The notes under the pieces were generated by a model, which saw only the letters and a program-made list of their open reading frames with translations, had not been told where the DNA came from and did no database searches. Below, piece after piece: positions 47,131-58,439 of a stretch of DNA of 64,000 bases. How positions within the stretch are numbered: position 1 is the first letter of the stretch; every line of letters starts with the position of its first letter. The position numbers and the translations under genes were made by a program. The DNA comes from Megascapheus bottae (lineage: Eukaryota; Chordata; Mammalia; Rodentia; Geomyidae), in the NCBI GenBank assembly GCA_024803745.1, contig JANJXV010000049.1, positions 3,527,501 to 3,591,500 of the forward strand. Reading direction: 5' to 3'.

Positions 47131-47339
47131 TTAGGGTTAGGGTAAGGGTTAGGGTTAGTTTTAGGGTTAGGGTTAGTGTTAGGGTTAGGGTAAGGGTAAG
47201 GGTAAGGGTTAGAGTTAGGGTTAGGATTAGGGTTAGGGTTAGGGTAAGGGTTAGGGTTAGGGTTAGGTTTAGGGTTCGGGTTAGGTTTAGGGTTAGGGTT
47301 AGTTTTAGAGTTAGGGTTAGGGTAAGGGTAAGGGTTAGG

Positions 47340-47610
47340 GTTAGGGTTAAGGATAGAGTGAGGGTTAGGGTTAGGGTTAGGTTTAGGGTAAGGTTTTGGG
47401 TTAGGTTTAGGGTTAGGTTTAGGGTTACGGTTAGGGTTAGGTTTAGGGTTATGGTAAGGGTATGTGTTAGGGTTAGGGTTAGGCTTAGTGTTAGGGTTAG
47501 CGTTAGGGTAAGGGTAATGGTTAGGGTTAGGGTTAAGGATAGAGTGAGGGTTAGGGTTAGGGTTAGGTTTAGGGTAAGGTTTTGGGTTAGGTTTAGGGTA
47601 AGTGTAAGGC

Positions 47611-47640
<30 letters not shown>
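47340..47640 (+). repeat. 186 bp tandem duplication
   Basis: GGATAGAGTGAGGG is at 47,351 and 47,537, 31 hexamers apart. About 110 bases around each copy match, including the rare string AAGGTTTTGGGTTAGG. Confidence 0.88.
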
Positions 47641-47641
<1 letters not shown>

Positions 47642-47799
47642 ATGGGTTAGGGTTAGTGTTAGAAATAGGGAAAGGTTTAGTGTTAGGGTTAGGGTTAGGG
47701 TAGGGGTTAGGGTAAGGGTAAGTGTTAGAGTTAGAGTTAGGGTTAGGATAAGATTAATGGTTAGGGTTAGGGTTAGGTTTAGTGTTAAGGTTAGGGTTA

Positions 47800-48770
47800 G
47801 GGTTAGAGTTAGAGTTAGGTTTAGGGTAAGGATAAGAGTTAGGGTTAGGGATAGGTTTAGGGTTCGGGTTAGGTTTAGGGTTAGGGTTAGTTTTAGAGTT
47901 AGGGTTAGGGTAAGGGTAAGGGTTAGGGTTAGGGTTAGGGTTAGGGTTAAGGTTAGGGTTAGGGTTATGGTTAGAGTTAGGGGTTAGGGTTAGTGTTAGA
48001 TTTAGGCTTAGGGTTAGGGTAAGGATAAGAGTTAGGGTTAGGGATAGGATTAGGGTTAGGTTTGGGGTAAGGGTTATGGTTAGGGTTAGGGTAAGCTTAA
48101 GGGTTAGGGTTAGGGTTATGGTAAGGGTAAGGATTAGGTTTAGGGTTAGTGTTAGCTTTAGGGTTTGGGTTAGGGTAAGGATAAGGGTAGGGTTATTTTT
48201 AGGGTTAGAGTTAGGTTTGGGTTAAGGTTAGGGTTATGGTGAGGGTAAGGGTAAGGGTTAGGGTTAGGTTTTTTGTTAGGGTTAAGGTATGGGTAAGGGT
48301 TAGTGTTAGGGTTAGGGTTAGTTTTAGGGTTAGGATTAGGGTTAGGGTTAGGGTAAGGTAAGGGTTAGGGTTAAGGTTAGGGTTAGGGTTAGGTTTAGGG
48401 TTAGGGTTAGGGTTATTGTAAGGGTAAGAGCTAGGGTTAGGATTAGGGTTAGGGCTAGGGTAACATTTAGGGTTAGGGTTAGGGTTAGGGGTATGTTTAG
48501 GGTGAGGGTTAGGGTAAGGGTAATGGTTGGGGTTAGGGTTAGGGTTAGGTTTTTTGTTGGGTTTTAAGGTTAGGTTTAGTGTTAGGGTAAGGGTAAGGGT
48601 TAGGGTTTGTGTTAGGGTTAGGGTAAGGGTTAGGGTTAGGGTTAGGTTAAGGTTTAGGGTTGGGTTTTAAGGTTAGATTTATACTTAGGGTAAGGGAAAG
48701 GGTTAGGGTTAGGTTTAGGGTTAGGGTGAGGGTTAGGGTTAGGTTTAGGGTAAGGGTTAGGGTTAGGTTT
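47800..48770 (+). repeat. ~1 kb duplicate of 57.22-58.19 kb
   Basis: Colinear with 57,220-58,190 at a spacing of 9,412-9,420 bp. Landmarks: GGATAAGAGTTAGG (47,826 and about 48,020), T6 tracts at 48,269 and 48,550, and TTGGGTTTTAAGG at 48,557 and 48,660. It is a full end section of the family II module, with the terminal marker doubled at 103 bp spacing. No gene is present. Confidence 0.9.
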
Positions 48771-49009
48771 AGAGTAAGGGTAAAGTTTAGGGTTAGGGTT
48801 AGGTTTCGGGTAGGGTTAGGGTAAGGGTTAGGTTTAGGGTTAGGGTTAGGGTTAGGTTTAGGGTAATTGTAAGGGTTAGGGTTAGGGTTAGAGTTAGGGT
48901 AAGGGTTAGGGTTAGGGTTAAGGTTAGGGTTAGGGTTAGGGTTAGGGTTAGCATTAAGGTTAGGGTTAGGGTAGGGGTAAAGTTTAGAGTTAGGGTTAGG
49001 CTTAGGGTT
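48771..49009 (+). repeat. Degenerate TTAGGG array
   Basis: No gene. AGCATTAAGG at about 48,952 and a GGTAGGGGTAAAG string continue the family II order into the next block. Confidence 0.7.
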
Positions 49010-50470
49010 AGGGTTAGGGGTTAGGGTTAGCGTTAGGTTTAGGGTTAGGTTTAGGGTAAGGATAAGAGTTAGGGTTATCGATAGGGTTAGGGTTCGGGTT
49101 AGGTATAGGGTTAAGGTTAGGTTTAGAGTTAGGGTTAATGTAAGGGTAAGGGTTAGAGTTAGGCTTAGGGTTAGGGTTAGGGTTAAGGTTAGGGTTAGGG
49201 TTATGGTTAGGGTTAGGGGTTAGGGTTTGTGTTAGATTTAGGCTTAGGGTTTGGGTAAGGATAATAGTTAGGGTTAGGGATAAGTTTAGGTTTAGGGTTA
49301 GGGTAAGCGTTAGGGTTAGGGTTATGGTTAAGGTTATGGTTAGGGTTAGGGTAAGCTTAAGGGTTAGGTTTAGGGTTATGGTAAGGGTAAGGATTAGGTT
49401 TAGGGTTAGGGTTAAGTTTACGGTTAGGGTTAGGGTAAGGATAAGGGTAGGGTAAAGGTTAGGGTTAGGGTAAGGGTTAGGGTTATGGTTAGGGTTAGGG
49501 AAAGGGTAAGTGTTAGGTTTAGGGTTAGGGTGAGGGTAAGGGTTTGGGTTAGGGTTACGGGTTAGGGCTAGGGTTAGGGTTAGGGTTAGGGTTAGGTTTA
49601 GGGTTAGGGTAAAAGTAATGGTTAGGGTTAGGGTTAGAGTTAGTGTTAGTGTTAGGTTTAGGCTTAGTGTTAGAGTAAAAGTAAGGATTAGGGAGAGGGT
49701 TAGGGTTAGGGTTAAGGTTAAGGTTAGCGTTAGGGTTAGGGTTAGTTTAGGGTAATGTTTAGGGTAAGGGTAAGTGTTAGGATTAGGGTTAGGGTTAGGT
49801 TTAGGTTTAGGGTAAGGGGTAGGTTCTGGTTATTGTAAGGGTTAGGGGTAGGGTTCGGGTTAGATTTAGAGTTAGGTTAGGGTAAGGGTAAGGGTTAGGG
49901 TTAGGGTTAGGGTTAGTGTTAGGTTAAGGATTAGTTTTAGGGATTAGGGTTAGGGTTAGGGTTAGCGTAATGGTTAGGATTAGGCTAAGGGTAAAGCGTA
50001 GTGTTAGGGTTAGGGTTAGGTTTAGGTTTCAGATTAAGGTTAGGGTTATGGTTAGGGTAAGGGTAAGGGTTAGGGTTAGAGTTAAGTTTAGGGTTAGCGT
50101 TAGGCTAAGGGTAAATGTTATGGTTAGGGTTAGGGTTAGGGTAAGGGTAAGGGTTAGGGTTAGGGTTAGGATTAGGGTTAGGTTTAGGGTTAGGGGAAGA
50201 GTAAGGGTTAGGGTTAGGGTTTGGTTTAGGGTAAGGGTTAGGGTTAGGTTTAGCGTTGGGCTTAAGGTTAGGGATAGTGTTAGGATAAGGGTAAGGGTTA
50301 GGGTTAGGGTTAGGGTTAGGGTAAGGGTTAGGGTTAGGTTTAGGGTAAGGGTAAGTTTTAGGATTAGGGTTAGGATTAGGGTTAAGTTTAGGCTAAGGGA
50401 AAGGGTTAGGCTGAGGGTTAGGGTTAGGTTTAGGTTTAGGGTAAGGGAAAGGGTAAGGGTTAGGGTTAGA
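49010..50470 (+). repeat. ~1.4 kb duplicate of 53.86-55.21 kb
   Basis: Same landmark order in both: GGGGTTAGGGTTAGCG, GGATAAGAGTTAGG, GTAAGCTTAAGGG (AAGCTT at 49,353; 54,011), GGTTCTGG (49,823; about 54,473), GGCTAAGGGTAAA (about 49,984 and 50,102; 54,646 and 54,771) and GTAAGTTTTAGG (50,353; 55,108). Spacing varies between about 4,650 and 4,850 bp, so indels are present on both sides. Confidence 0.85.
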
Positions 50471-52860
50471 ATTAGGGTTAGGGGAAGGGTTAAGGTTAGG
50501 GTAAGGTTTAGGGTTAGGGTAGGGTAGGGTAAGGGTAAGTTTTAGGGGTAGGGTTAGTGTTACGACAAGTGTAAGGGTCTGAGTTAGGGTTAGGGTTATG
50601 TTTGGGTTTTCCGTTACGTAAGGGTAAGGGTTAGGTTTAGGGTTAGGGTTACCGTTAGTTTTAGGTTTATGGTTGGGGTTATGGTTAGGTTTAGGGTTAG
50701 GGTTAGGGTAAGGGTAAGGTTTAGGGTTAGGGTTAGGGTTAGGTTTAGGGTTAGGGTTATGGGTAATGTTAGGGTTAGGGTTAGGGTAAGGGTAAGGGTT
50801 AGGGTTAGGGTTAGGGACAGGGTTATTGTTAGGGTAAGGGTTAGGGTTACTGTTAGAGTTAGGTTTAGGGGTAGGGTTAGGTTTAGAGTTAGGGTAAGGG
50901 TAAGCGTTAGGGTTGAGGTTAGGGTTAGAGTTAGGATTATGGTTAGGGTGAGGGTCAGGGTAAGGGTTAGGTTTAGGTTTAGGGTTAGCGTTAGGGTAAG
51001 GGTAAGCGTTAGGTTTAGGGTTACGGTTAGGTTTAGGGTTAGGGTTATGGTTAGGGTTAGGGTAAGGATAAGGGTTAGGGTTAAGGTTAGGGTTAGGGTT
51101 AGGTTTAGGGTTAAGTTTAGGGTTAGGGTTAGGGTAAGGGTAAGGGTTAGGGTTAGGTTTAGGGTTAGGGTTAGGGGAAGGGTAAGGGTAATGGTTAGGG
51201 TTAAGGTTAGGTTTAGGGTTAGAGTCAGTGTTGAGATTAGGGTTAGGGTAAGGGTAAGGGTTAGGGTTAGGATTAGGCTAAGGGTTAGATTTAGGGTTAA
51301 GTTTAGGGTTAGGGTTATGTTTAGGGTTACGGTTATGGTTAGAGTAAGGGTATGTGTTAGGGTTAGGTTTAGGGTTAAGTTTAGTGTTCCGGTTAGTGTT
51401 AGCGTTTGGGTACGGGTAAGGGTTAGGTTTAGGGTTAGGGTTAAGGTAAGAGTAAGGGTTAGGGTTAGGGTTAGGGTTAGGGTTATGGTTAGGGTAAGGT
51501 TTAGGTTTAGGTTTAGGGTAAGGGTAAGGTTTATGGTTAGGGTTAGGGTTAGGGTTAGGGTTAGGGTGGGGTAAGGGTAAGGGTTAGGTTTAGGTTAGGG
51601 TTAGGGTTAGGGTTAGGGTTAGGGTAAGGGTTAGGGTTAGGGTTAATGTTAGGGTTAGGGTAAGGGTTAGGGTTAGGATTAGGTTTAGGGTTAGGGTAAG
51701 GGTAAGTGTTGGGGTTAGGGTTAGTGTTAGGGTTAGTGTTCGGATAAGGGTAAGGTTTAGGGTTAGGGTTAGGGTCAGGGTTCGGGGTGTGGGTTAAGGT
51801 TAGGGTTAGAGTTAGGTTTAGGGTTAGGGTTAGGGTAAGGGTAAGGGTTAGTGTTAGGGTTAGGGTTAAGTTTAGGGTTAGGGTTAGGGTAAGGGTAAGG
51901 GTTAGGCTTAGGGTTAGGTTAAGTGTTAGGGTTAGGGTTATGGTTAGGGTAAGGGTTAGGGTTAGGTTTAGTGTAAGGTAAGGTTTAGGGTTACGGTTGG
52001 GTTTAGGGTTAGGGTTAGGGTTATGGTAAGGGTTAGGGTTAGAGTTAGGGTTACGGTTAGGGTAAGTGTAAGTGTTAGGGTTAGGGTTAGGATAAGGGTA
52101 AGTGTTAGGGTTAGTATTTGGTTTACAGGTTAGGGCTACGTTTAGGGTTAGGGTTAGTTTTAGGGTGAGGGTAAAGGTAATGGTTAGGGTTAGGGTTAGT
52201 GTTAGGTTTAGGCTTAGGGTGAGGGTAAGGTTAAGGGTTGGGGATAGGATTAGTGTTAGGGTAAAGGTTAGGGTTAGGGTTAGGGTTATAGTTAGGTTTA
52301 GGGTTATGGTTAGGGTTAGGGTTAGGGTAAGGGTAAGTGTTATGGTTAGGGTTAGTGTTAGGGTTAGCTTTAGGGTTAGGGTTAGGGTTAGGATAAGGGT
52401 AAGGTTTAGGGTTAGGTTTAGGGTTAGGGTTAAGTTTAGGGTTAGGGTTAGGGTTAGGGTAAGGGTTAGGGTTAGGTTTAAGGTTAGGGTTAGGGTTAGG
52501 GTGAGGGTTAGGCAAAGGGTTACGGTTAGGGTTAGGGTTATGTTTAGGATTAGGGAAAGGGTAAGGGTTAGGGTAAGAATTAGGGTTAGGGTAAGTGTTA
52601 GGGTTATGGTTAGGGTTATGGTTAGGGCAAGGGTAAGTGTTAGGGTTAGGGTTAGTGTAGGGTTAGCGTTAGGGTTAGGGTTAGGGTTAGGATTTGGTTA
52701 AGGGTTAGGGTTTAGGTTAGGGTTAAGGGTTAGGTTTAGGGTAAGTGTAAGGGTTAGGGTTAGGGTTAGAGTTAGGGTAAGGGTTAGGGTTAGGGTTAAG
52801 GTTAGGGTTAGGTTTAGAGTTAGGGTTAGGGTTGGGGTTAGGGTAAGGCTAAGTGTTAGG
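50471..52860 (+). repeat. Degenerate TTAGGG array, no clear duplicate found
   Basis: No gene. Several aberrant strings (GGGTCTGAG near 50,577, TTTTCCGTTACG near 50,607, TTTACAGG near 52,122) interrupt the pattern but none is long enough to be unique sequence. The 301-codon stop-free frame at 50,669-51,574 is a Val-Arg reading. Confidence 0.68.
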
Positions 52861-52889
52861 GTTAGGGTTAGGGTTAGGATAAGAGTAAG

Positions 52890-53010
52890 GGTTAGGTTTA
52901 GGGTTAGGTTTAGGTTTAAGATTAGGGTTAGGGTTAGAGTTAGGGTTAGGTTTAGGGTTAGGTTTAGGTTTAAGATTAGGGTTAGGGTTAGAGTTAGGGT
53001 TAGGTTTAGG
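52890..53010 (+). repeat. 54 bp tandem duplication
   Basis: The string GGTTTAAGATTAGGG is repeated 54 bp (nine hexamers) apart, with AAGATT at 52,918 and 52,972. The flanks match on both sides. Confidence 0.9.
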
Positions 53011-53465
53011 GTTAGGGTTAGGGTAAGGGTTAGGGTTAGGGTTAGTGTTAAGGTTAGGGTTAGGGTTAGTGTAAGGGTTAAGGTTAGGGTTAGGGTAAGG
53101 GTTAGGGTTAGAGTAAGGGTTAGAGTTAGGTTTAGGATTTTGTTAAGGGTAAGGGTTAGGGTTAGGCTTAGGTTTAAGGTTAGGTTAATTGTTAAGGTTA
53201 GGGTTAAGGTAAGGGTTAGGTTTAGGGTTAGGGTAAGGGTTTTGGTTAGGGTTAGGGTAAGGATAAGGGTAAGGGTTAAGGTTATGATTAGGGTTTGGGT
53301 TAGTGTTAGGTTCAACTTTAGGGTTAGGGTGAGGGCAAAGTTAAGGGTTAGGGTTAAGTTTAGGGTTAGGTTTAGGGTGAGGGTTAGCTTAAGGGTAAGG
53401 GTTAGGGTTAAGGTTAGGCTTAGGGTAAGGGTTAGGGTTAGGGTTAGGGTAAGTGTAAGGGTTAG
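53011..53465 (+). repeat. Degenerate TTAGGG array
   Basis: No gene and no clear duplicate by eye; variant hexamers only. Confidence 0.68.
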
Positions 53466-53860
53466 GGTTAGGATTAGGGTTAGGTGTTAGGGTAAGGGTT
53501 AGGGTTAGGGTTAGGTATACGGTTAAGTTTAGGGTAAGGGTTAGGTTTAGGGTTAGCGTTAGGTTTAGGGTTAGGGTTAGGGTAAGTGTAAGGATTATTG
53601 TTACGGTTAAGGTTTGGGTTAAGGTTAGGGTTAGGGTTAGGGTTAGAGTTAGTTTTAGGTTTAGGGTAAGGGTAAGGGTTAGAGTTAGGGTTAGGTTAAG
53701 GGTTAGGGAAAGGGTAAGGGATAGGGTTAGCGTTAGGGTTGGGGTAAGGATTAGGGTTAGGTTTAGGGCTAAGGTAAGTGTTAGGGTTAGGGTTAGTGTT
53801 AGCATTAAGGTTAGGGGTAGGGTAGGGGTAAGGTTTAGAGTTAGGGTTAGGGTTAGGGTT
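53466..53860 (+). repeat. Family II module, left part
   Basis: TTAGGTGTTAGGGTAAGGG near 53,480, GGTATACGGTTAAG at 53,514, a GGTTTGGGTTAAGG context near 53,610, GGGAAAGGG, GGGCTAAGGTAAG near 53,767 and AGCATTAAGG near 53,810, in the same order as at 25.4 and 30.3 kb. It continues directly into the 53.86-55.21 kb block. Confidence 0.8.
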
Positions 53861-55210
53861 AGGGTTAGGGGTTAGGGTTAGCGTTTGGTTTAGGGTTAGG
53901 TTTAGGGTAAGGATAAGAGTTAGGGTTAGGGATAAGTTAAGGGTTAGGGTTAGGGTAAGTGTTAGGGTTAGGTTTGTGGTTATGGTTAAGGTTAGGGTTA
54001 GGGTTAGGGTAAGCTTAAGGGTTAGGTTTAGGGTTATTTTAAGGGTAAGGATTAGGTTTAAGGTTAGGGTTAGCTTTATGTTTAGGGATAGGGTAAGGAT
54101 AAGGGTAGGATTAAGGTTAGGGTTAGGGTAAGGGTTAGGGTTATGGTTAGGCTTAGGGTAAGGGTAAGTGTTAGGGTTAGGGTTTGGGTGAGGGTTAGGG
54201 TTTGGGTTAGGGTTATGGGTTAGCGCTAGTGTTAGGCTTAGGGTTAGGTTTAGGGTTAGGGTAAAGATAATGGTTAGGGTTAGGGTTAGGGTTAGTGTTA
54301 GGTTTAGGCTTAGGGTTAGAGTAAAAGTAAGGGTTAGGGAGAGGCTTAGGTTAGGGTTAAGGTTAAGGTTAGGGTTAGGGTTAGGGTTAGTTTAGGGTTA
54401 TGGTTAGAGTAAGGGTAAGGGTTAGGATTATGGTTAGGGTTAGAGTTAGGGTTAGGGTTAGGATAAGGGTTAGGTTCTGGTTAGGGGAAGGGTTAGGGGA
54501 AGGGTTAGGGGTAGGGTTCGGGTTAGATTTAGAGTTAGGTTTTGGTAAGGGTAAGGGTTAGGTTAGTGTTAGGGTTAGGGTTAGGTTAAGGATTAGGGTT
54601 AGGGATTAGGGTTAGGGTTAGGGTTAGGGTAATGGTTAGGGTTAGGCTAAGGGTAAAGTATAGTGGTAGGGTTAGGGTTATGTTTAGGTTTCGGATTAAG
54701 GTTAGAGTTACGGTTAGGGTAAGGTTAAGGGTTAGGGTTAGAGTTAAGGTTAGGGTTAGCGTTAGGCTAAGGGTAAATGTTAGGGTTAGAGTTAGGGTTA
54801 AGGTAAGAGTAAGGGTTAGGGTTAGGGTTAAGGTTAGGTTTAGGGTAAGGGTTAGGGTTAGGGTTAGGTTAAGGTTAAGGTTAAGGGTTAGGGTTAGGGT
54901 AAGGGTAAGGGTTAGGGTTAGGGTTAGGATTAGGGTTCGGTTTAGAGTTAGGGTAAGGGTAAGGGTTAGGGTTAGGGTTTGGTTTAGGGTAATTGTTAGG
55001 GTTAGTTTTAGCGTTGGGGTTAAGGTTAGGGTTAGTGTTAGGATAAGGGTAAGGGTTAGGGTTAAGTTAGGTTTAGGGTAAGGGTTAGGGTTAGGTTTAG
55101 GGTAAGGGTAAGTTTTAGGGTTAGTGTTAGGGTTAGGTTTATGGTAAGGGAAAGGGTTAGGCTTAGGGTTAGGGTTAGGTTTAGGTATAGGATAAGGGTA
55201 AGGGTTAGGG
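53861..55210 (+). repeat. ~1.4 kb duplicate of 49.01-50.47 kb
   Basis: Counterpart of 49,010-50,470 with the same landmark order. It contains a run of TTAAGG variants near 54,860-54,885 that the other copy lacks, and a 12 bp TTAGGGGAAGGG doublet near 54,481. Confidence 0.85.
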
Positions 55211-57219
55211 TTAGGGCTAGGGTTAGATTTAGGGTTAGGGTAAGGGTAAGGGTTAGTGTTAGGGTTAGGATTAGGGTTAGGGTAAGGGTAAAGGTTAGTG
55301 TTAGGGTTAGGGTTAGGGTTAGGGTTCGGAATAAGTTTAGGGATACGGTTAGTGTAAGTGTAAGGGTTAATGTTAGGGTTAGGGTTAGGGTTAGCGTTAG
55401 GCTAAGGGTAAGTGTTAGGGTTAGGGTTAGGGTAGGGGTTAGGTTAAGTGTTAGGGTTAGGGTTAAGTTTAGATTAAGGGTAAGGGTTAGGGTTAAGGTT
55501 ATGGTTAGGGTTTAGGGCTAGGGTTAGGGTTAGGGTTAGGGTTAGGGGTTAGGGTTAGTCTTAGGGTTAGGGTAAGGGTTAATGTTAGGGGTTAGGGTTA
55601 GTGTTAGGGTTAGGTTAAGGGTTAGGTTTAGGGTTAGGATAAGGGTTAGGGTTAGGGTTAGGTTTAGAGTTAGGGTAATGGTAAGTTTTATGCTTAGGGT
55701 AAGGGTTAGGGTTAGGGTAAGTGTTAGGGTTAGGTTTAGTGTTGGGGTTAAATTTAGGGTTAGGTTTAGTGTTACGGTTAGGGTTTGGGTTAGGGTTAAG
55801 ATTAGGATAAGGGTAAGGATTAGGGTTAGGTTTAGGTTTAGGGTAAGGGTTAGGGTTACGTTTAGGGTAAGGGTAAGTTTTAGGGTTAGGGTTCGGGTTA
55901 GGTTTAGGGTAAGGGAAAGGGTTAGGGTTAGGGTAAGGGTAAGCTTTAGTGTTAGGTTTAGGGTTATGGTTAGGGTAAGGGTAAGGGTAAGGGTTAGGGT
56001 TAGGATTAGGGTTAGGTTTACGGTTAGGGTAAGGGTAAGGGTTAGGGTTAGAGTTAGGGTTAGGGTTAGGATTAGGGGTTAGGGTTAGGTTTAGGGTTAG
56101 GTTGAGGGTTAGGGTTATGATTAGGGTAGGCTAAGGGTAAGTGTTACGTTTCGGGTTGGCGTTAGGGTTAGGGTTAGGGTTAGATTTAGGGTAAGTGTAA
56201 GGGTTACTGTTAGGGTTAGGTTTAAGGTTGAGTATAAGGTTAGGGTTACGGTTAGGGTAAGGGTAAGGTTTAGCGTTAGGGTTAGGGTTAGGGTTAGGCT
56301 TAGGGTTAAGGTAAGTGTAAGGGTTAGGGTTAGGGTTAGGGTAAGGGTAAGGGTTAGGATTAGGGTTAGGATTAGGGTTAGGTTTACGGTTAGGGTAAGG
56401 GTAAGGGTTAGGGTTAGGGTTAGGATTAGGCTTAGGATTAGGGTTAGGGTAAGGGTAAGGGTTAGGATTAGGGTTAGAGTTATGGTTAGGGTAAGGGTTA
56501 TGGTTAGGTTTAGGGTTAGGGTAGGGTTTAGGGTAAGTGTTAGTGTTTGGGTTAGGGTTAGGATAAGGGTAAAGGTTAGGGTTAGGATTACGGTTAGGAT
56601 TAGGGATTAGGATTAGGGTTAGGGTTAGGGTTAGGGTTAGGGGTTAGGGTTAGTGTTAGGGTTAGGGTAAGGGTTAGGGTTAGGGATTAGGGTTAGTGTT
56701 AGGGTTAGGTTAAGGAATAGGGTTAGGGTTAAGATAAGGGTTAGGGTTAGGGTTAGGGTTAGAGTTAGGGTAAGGGTAAGGGTTAGGGTTAGGGTTAGGT
56801 TAAGGGTAAGGTTTAGGGTTAGGGTAAAGGTAAGTGTTAGGGTTAGAGTTACGATTAGGGTTAGCTTTAGGGTAAGAGTAAGGGTAAGTGTTAGGGTTAG
56901 GGTTAGGATTAGGGTTAGGTTTAGGGTTAGGGTAAGGGTATGATTTAGGGTTAGGGTTAGGGTAAGGTTTAAGGTTAGGGTGAGGGTTAGGGTAGGGTTT
57001 ATGGTAAGTGTTAGGGTTAGGGTTAGGGTTAGGGTTAGGATTAGGGATACGGTAAGAGTAAGGGTTAGGGTTAGGGTTAAGGTTGGGTTTAGGGTAAGGG
57101 TTAGGGTTAGGGTTAGGTTAAGTTTAAGGTTTAGTGTTAGGGTTAGGGTTAGGGTTAGGGTAAGGGTAAGGGTCAGGGTGAGGGTTAGGATTAGGGTTAG
57201 GGGTTAGGGTTAGCGTTAG
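55211..57219 (+). repeat. Degenerate TTAGGG array, no clear duplicate found
   Basis: No gene. Variant hexamers only; I found no local duplicate by eye, though automated alignment may reveal one. Confidence 0.66.
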
Positions 57220-58190
57220 GTTTAGGGTTAGGTTTAGGGTAAGGATAAGAGTTAGGGTTAGGGATAGGTTTAGGATTCGGGTTAGGTTTAGGGTTAGGGT
57301 TAGTTTTAGACTTAGGGTTAGGGTAAGGGTAAGGGTTAGGGTTACGGTTAGTGTTAGGGTTATGGTTAGGGTTAGGGCTTAGGGTTAGTGTTAGATTTAG
57401 GCTTAGGGTTAGGGTAAGGATAAGAGTTAGGGTTAGGGATAGGATTATGGTTAGGTTTAGGGTAAGGGTTATGGTTAGGGTTAGGGTTAAGGTTACGGTT
57501 AGGGTTAGGGTAAGTTTAAGGGTTAGGTTTAGGGTTATGGTAAGGGTAAGGATTAGGTTTAGGGTTAGTGTTAGGTTTAGGGTTAGGGTTAGGGTAAGGA
57601 TAAGGGTATGGTTATTGTTAGGGTTAGGGTTAGGTTTGGGTTAAGGTTAGGGTTATGGTGAGGGTAAGGGTAAGGTTTAGCGTTAGGTTTTTTGTTAGGG
57701 TTAAGATATGGGTAAGGGTTAGTGTTAGGTTTAGGGTTATGTTTAGGGTTAGGATTAGGGTTAGGGTTAGGGTAAGGGTAAGGGTTAGGGTTAAGGTTAG
57801 GGTTACGGTTAGGTTTAGGGTTAGGGTTAGGGTTATTGTAAGGGTAAGAGCTAGGGTTAGGATTAGGGTTAGGTTTAGGGTAACATTTAGGGTTAGGGTT
57901 AGGGGTAGGGGTAGGTTTAGGGTGAGGGTTAGGGTAAGGGTAAGGGTTGGGGTTAGGGTTAGGGTTAGATTTTTTGTTGGGTTTTAAGGTTAGGTTTAGT
58001 GTTAGGGTAAGGGTAAGGGTTAGGGTTTGTGTTAGGGTTAGGGTAAGGGTTAGGGTTAGGGTTAGGTTTAGGTTTAGGGTTGGGTTTTAAGGTTAGGTTT
58101 ATACTTAGGGTAAGGGAAAGGGTTAGGGTTAGGTTTAGGGTTAGGGTGAGGGTTAGGGTTAGGTTTAGGGTAAGGGTTAGGGTTATGTTT
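57220..58190 (+). repeat. ~1 kb duplicate of 47.80-48.77 kb
   Basis: Counterpart of 47,800-48,770: GGATAAGAGTTAGG near 57,241 and 57,415, T6 tracts at 57,688 and 57,970, TTGGGTTTTAAGG at 57,977 and 58,080. Similarity ends near 58,180. Confidence 0.9.
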
Positions 58191-58439
58191 AGGGTTCGGG
58201 TAAGGATAAGGGTTAGGGTTAAGGTAGGGTAAGGGTTAGCGTTAAGGTTAGAGTTAGGGTGAGCGTAAGGTAAGTGTTAGGGTTAGGTTTAGGGTTAAGT
58301 TTAGGGTAAGGGTAAGGGTTAGGTTTAGGGTTAGGGTTAGGTTTAGGGTTAGCATTAGGGTTAGGGTAAGGGTAAGGGTTAGGGTTAAGGTTAGGGTTAG
58401 GTTTAGGGTTAGGGTTACGATTACGGTAAGGGTAAGTTT

